Shown here: positions 61,573-64,000 of the stretch, one piece after another
Position numbering within the stretch: position 1 is the first letter of the stretch
Layout of the letters: the number at the start of each line of letters is the position of its first letter
The notes under the pieces: generated by a model
What the model was told of the DNA's origin: nothing
Databases searched by the model: none
What the model saw: the letters and a program-made list of their open reading frames with translations, nothing else
Source: Erwinia_E haradaeae_H
GTDB taxonomy: Bacteria > Pseudomonadota > Gammaproteobacteria > Enterobacterales > Enterobacteriaceae
Assembly (NCBI RefSeq): GCF_900698885.1
Contig: NZ_LR217705.1
Location: 496,001-560,000 of the forward strand
DNA: 64,000 nt
Direction: 5' to 3'
Program-made: the position numbers and the translations under genes

Positions 61573-62424
61573 ATGTCTACGTCTAACTATTTTAATCAAA
61601 ATATCTTATCAGAACAGTTTCTTGGAAAGCCTACAAAATATCATGATATTTATCAGCCTATGCTTCTGCGAGCCATCCCGCGTAATCTTAACAGGGAGTT
61701 GATAAATTTTGATCTAAATCAAACAGGGCTAACCGGAGAAGATATTTGGACATTATATGAAATATCTTGGCTCAATCAAAAAGGGTTGCCACAAGTCGCG
61801 ATTGGAGAGTTGGCGTTAGATATGCGCAGTGTTAATTTAATCGAATCTAAAAGCTTAAAATTATACTTAAATAGCTTTAGTCAAACTCGATTTATAAGTT
61901 CAGAGGCAGTTCGTCAGACTATAGAATATGATCTTAGTAATTGTGCCATAGGACTTGTTACGGTTACTTTATTTCGACTTCAAGATATACGCAAGAGAAC
62001 TATTGGTCATTTACCTGGTATATGTATCGATGAGCAAGATATTGATATTAATAATTACGAACTTAATTCTGATTACTTGCATAATAGCACCGCCTCGGAT
62101 ATTGCTCAAGAGCAATTAGTCAGTCATCTTTTTAAGTCTAATTGTTTAATTACTAGACAACCAGATTGGGCTACAATACAAATTAGCTATTATGGTTTAA
62201 GAATTCATCATGAACCTTTGTTACGTTACCTCATTTCTTACAGAAAGCATTATGAATTTCATGAACAGTGCGCCGAAAGAATTTTTCATGATATTATAAC
62301 ATATTGCAATCCAAAGAAATTGAGCGTGTATATTCGCTATACACGACGAGGTGGAATAGATATTAATCCCTGGCGTAGTAATGCTGAGTACGTACCATAT
62401 CGTACTCGTCTAGCAAGACAGTAA
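61573..62424 (+). CDS. queF: NADPH-dependent 7-cyano-7-deazaguanine reductase
   Basis: Reduces preQ0 to preQ1 in the queuosine pathway for tRNAs with GUN anticodons, such as the tRNA-His in this window. 283 residues against 282, the long two-domain form. The NADPH motif is in NLIESKSLKLYLNSFSQTRF. The catalytic cysteine is in SNCLITRQPDW, and the substrate glutamate in HEQCAERIFHD. The end, YTRRGGIDINPWRS, is conserved. No other queuosine gene is in the window. Confidence 0.96.
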   Translation: MSTSNYFNQNILSEQFLGKPTKYHDIYQPMLLRAIPRNLNRELINFDLNQTGLTGEDIWTLYEISWLNQKGLPQVAIGELALDMRSVNLIESKSLKLYLNSFSQTRFISSEAVRQTIEYDLSNCAIGLVTVTLFRLQDIRKRTIGHLPGICIDEQDIDINNYELNSDYLHNSTASDIAQEQLVSHLFKSNCLITRQPDWATIQISYYGLRIHHEPLLRYLISYRKHYEFHEQCAERIFHDIITYCNPKKLSVYIRYTRRGGIDINPWRSNAEYVPYRTRLARQ

Positions 62425-63434
62425 TATACTTTATCTTTAGAAAAAACTTTTAAAAATAATTTATAGTTTTATGAGTATTTTACACGATACGTGTAATACC
62501 AATACTGATAAAAAATAGCATATGATTTGACATCTTTTTAAGTATCACATGATTAGTCATATGTGTAGCTGGTCGTTAAATAAAAGGCGCATTATCATTT
62601 TTTACTTATTCAAAAGGATATAAAATTTTTAAGAGTATTTTTGAAAGATTTATATGTGAAATAGATACACTTATCAGTGTATAATGCAGAAAAATAAAAC
62701 CTTTATTACATTTTTTACTTTTATGGTAAATATAAGCACTAGATTCTAATTTATATAAAACACTCATAAAATTCAATGGAACTGTATAGATTAATATCGT
62801 TTTCGTAATCTAGAAAAAATATCATTTATAGCTATAATTAGCTAATAACTCTTGTTTACTGTACGATAAATCTAATCAGTTCGAAACTATTAAGGTTATA
62901 TAAAATTTTGATAATAGACGGAGATAATTTAAATATCTTACCATTCTAAATCATAAGATATGATGACATATTCATGATATATACACCCTTAACAAAAAAT
63001 TCTTTATCTGACGAAAAGACTATGACTATATAGAGGTTATGTATATATTGAGGCAATACTTCAATTAGGATAACTATCTTTGAATAGTAAAAGATGTATA
63101 GCGCATTACCATAAATGTATCATAACATAGATGTAATCTATAATACATAGATGACCAATCTATTAAATAAATATTCCTAAAACAAATTATTAACTAAGAT
63201 TGTTAACATGAATTTCATTCTAGAATATAATATTATTACAGTATGGTTTAAAAGAAAATTAATAGCTAAATATTAGTATTTCTTATTACTTTTCAATAGA
63301 ATAAAAACTACAAAAGAAAAATAAAAAATATGCAAAAAATTATAGAGCACTCGAGATTAAATTTTTTATTTATATTTTTATTTAAAAATACATTTTGTTT
63401 AGTAATTATAAAAAATGCTAGAATGTTTTATAAT
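62425..63434. other. Convergent gap between queF and acnB
   Basis: One kilobase where both flanking genes end. No gene, RNA or obvious terminator is recognised. Confidence 0.5.
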
Positions 63435-64000
63435 TTATGGTGAACAATCTGCTTTATATTTCGGTGTTTGAAAAATTACAGTATTTTTTTTATTAGAATA
63501 CTCTTCTATCTCATTAAAATTTAAATAACGATAGGTATCTATAGAGGTGGAGTTAATTGCTTTCATAAACATATAGTATTCAGATAAAGTAGGTAATTTA
63601 CCTAAAATTGCTGAAATAGTAGCAAGTTCGACAGAAGAAAGAAAAACCTTTGTTTTATTACCAAGTCGGTTGGGGAAATTTCTCGTAGAAGTAGACACCA
63701 CTGTAGTGCCATCAGATACACGAGCTTGGTTACCCATACATAGTGAACAACCCGGCATCTCAATGCGTGCACCACTGTTCTTAAAAATATTATAATAACC
63801 TTCTTGAGTCAATTGTCTTACATCCATTTTTGTAGGGGGCGCTACCCATAAACGGGCTTTTAGGGAGCCTGTCAGTTTATTTTTTAGTAATTTTCCAGCT
63901 GCACGAAAATGACCAATATTAGTCATGCAGGAGCCAATAAATACTTCGTTAACAGGAGTTCCTGAGACGTCAGATAGAACGCAGGCATCATCTGGATCAT
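63435..64000 (-). CDS. acnB: Aconitate hydratase B, 3' part (runs off the window)
   Basis: Isomerises citrate to isocitrate in the TCA cycle. Only the C-terminal 188 or so residues are in the window; the frame stays open to its right edge (DPDDACVLSDVSGTPVNEVF precedes the ATG at 63926, so that ATG is internal). All three [4Fe-4S] cysteines are visible: GSCMTNIGHFRAAGK and PGCSLCMGNQ. The segment TSTRNFPNRLG holds conserved active-site residues. The last 20 residues are slightly longer than in E. coli. It is in good repair as far as seen. Confidence 0.95.
   Translation of the reverse strand, partial: DPDDACVLSDVSGTPVNEVFIGSCMTNIGHFRAAGKLLKNKLTGSLKARLWVAPPTKMDVRQLTQEGYYNIFKNSGARIEMPGCSLCMGNQARVSDGTTVVSTSTRNFPNRLGNKTKVFLSSVELATISAILGKLPTLSEYYMFMKAINSTSIDTYRYLNFNEIEEYSNKKNTVIFQTPKYKADCSP

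Overview
The window looks like a piece of a reduced, AT-rich gammaproteobacterial chromosome, most likely an insect-associated endosymbiont of the Enterobacterales. The proteins align along their whole length with Escherichia coli orthologues, and short E. coli gene clusters survive: fbaA-pgk, murB-birA, minCDE, purEK-lpxH, cysPUWA, accBC, rimI-yjjG, ybeD-lipB-lipA, rluD/bamD, and the tRNA operons argX-hisR-leuT-proM and leuW-glnU-metU-glnV. Between these clusters lie AT-rich gaps of 0.3-2 kb. By my tally only a little over half of the 64 kb is coding. I saw no insertion sequences, phage genes, CRISPR arrays, rRNA genes or replication origin. The species cannot be fixed from this window; family comparisons are from memory, without database searches.

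Layout. 1-10 kb: fbaA, pgk and tktA (carbon metabolism, minus strand), then murB-birA (plus). 10-15 kb: an apparently empty stretch that on the minus strand holds the wreck of the whole mreBCD cell-shape operon, in E. coli order and nearly full length but full of stops and frameshifts. 15-22 kb: tRNA-Val, tatD, mtnN, four tRNAs behind a recognisable promoter, minC-minD-minE, erpA. 22-30 kb: purK, purE, lpxH, cysS (divergent), aspS. 30-34 kb: a complete sulfate/thiosulfate importer, cysP-cysU-cysW-cysA. 36-38 kb: accB-accC. 39-41 kb: four tRNAs, yjjG, and rimI with a single in-frame UGA. 42-51 kb: lipA, lipB, ybeD, glnS, recB. 52-64 kb: bolA, lonH, fabA, rluD, bamD, queF and the 3' part of acnB.

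How the genes fit together. FabA, AccB/AccC and LpxH (lipid and lipid A synthesis), MurB (peptidoglycan) and BamD (outer-membrane assembly) imply that a Gram-negative envelope is kept. MinCDE implies regulated division-site placement although the MreB elongation system is gone here. LipB/LipA make lipoate; ErpA is a likely [Fe-S] donor for LipA and AcnB. CysPUWA implies use of inorganic sulfur. Translation is covered by AspS, CysS, GlnS, nine tRNAs, QueF and RluD. Erosion reaches retained genes too: BirA lacks its C-terminal domain, RimI carries a nonsense codon, one tRNA-Gln gene encodes TCA instead of CCA, and tRNA-Arg has an A-C mismatch in its acceptor stem.

I found no convincing new multigene system. 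The most informative points are the mreBCD pseudo-operon, the rimI nonsense codon, the truncated BirA beside its presumed substrate AccB, the tRNA anomalies, and an 18-bp perfect hairpin near 38.45 kb.
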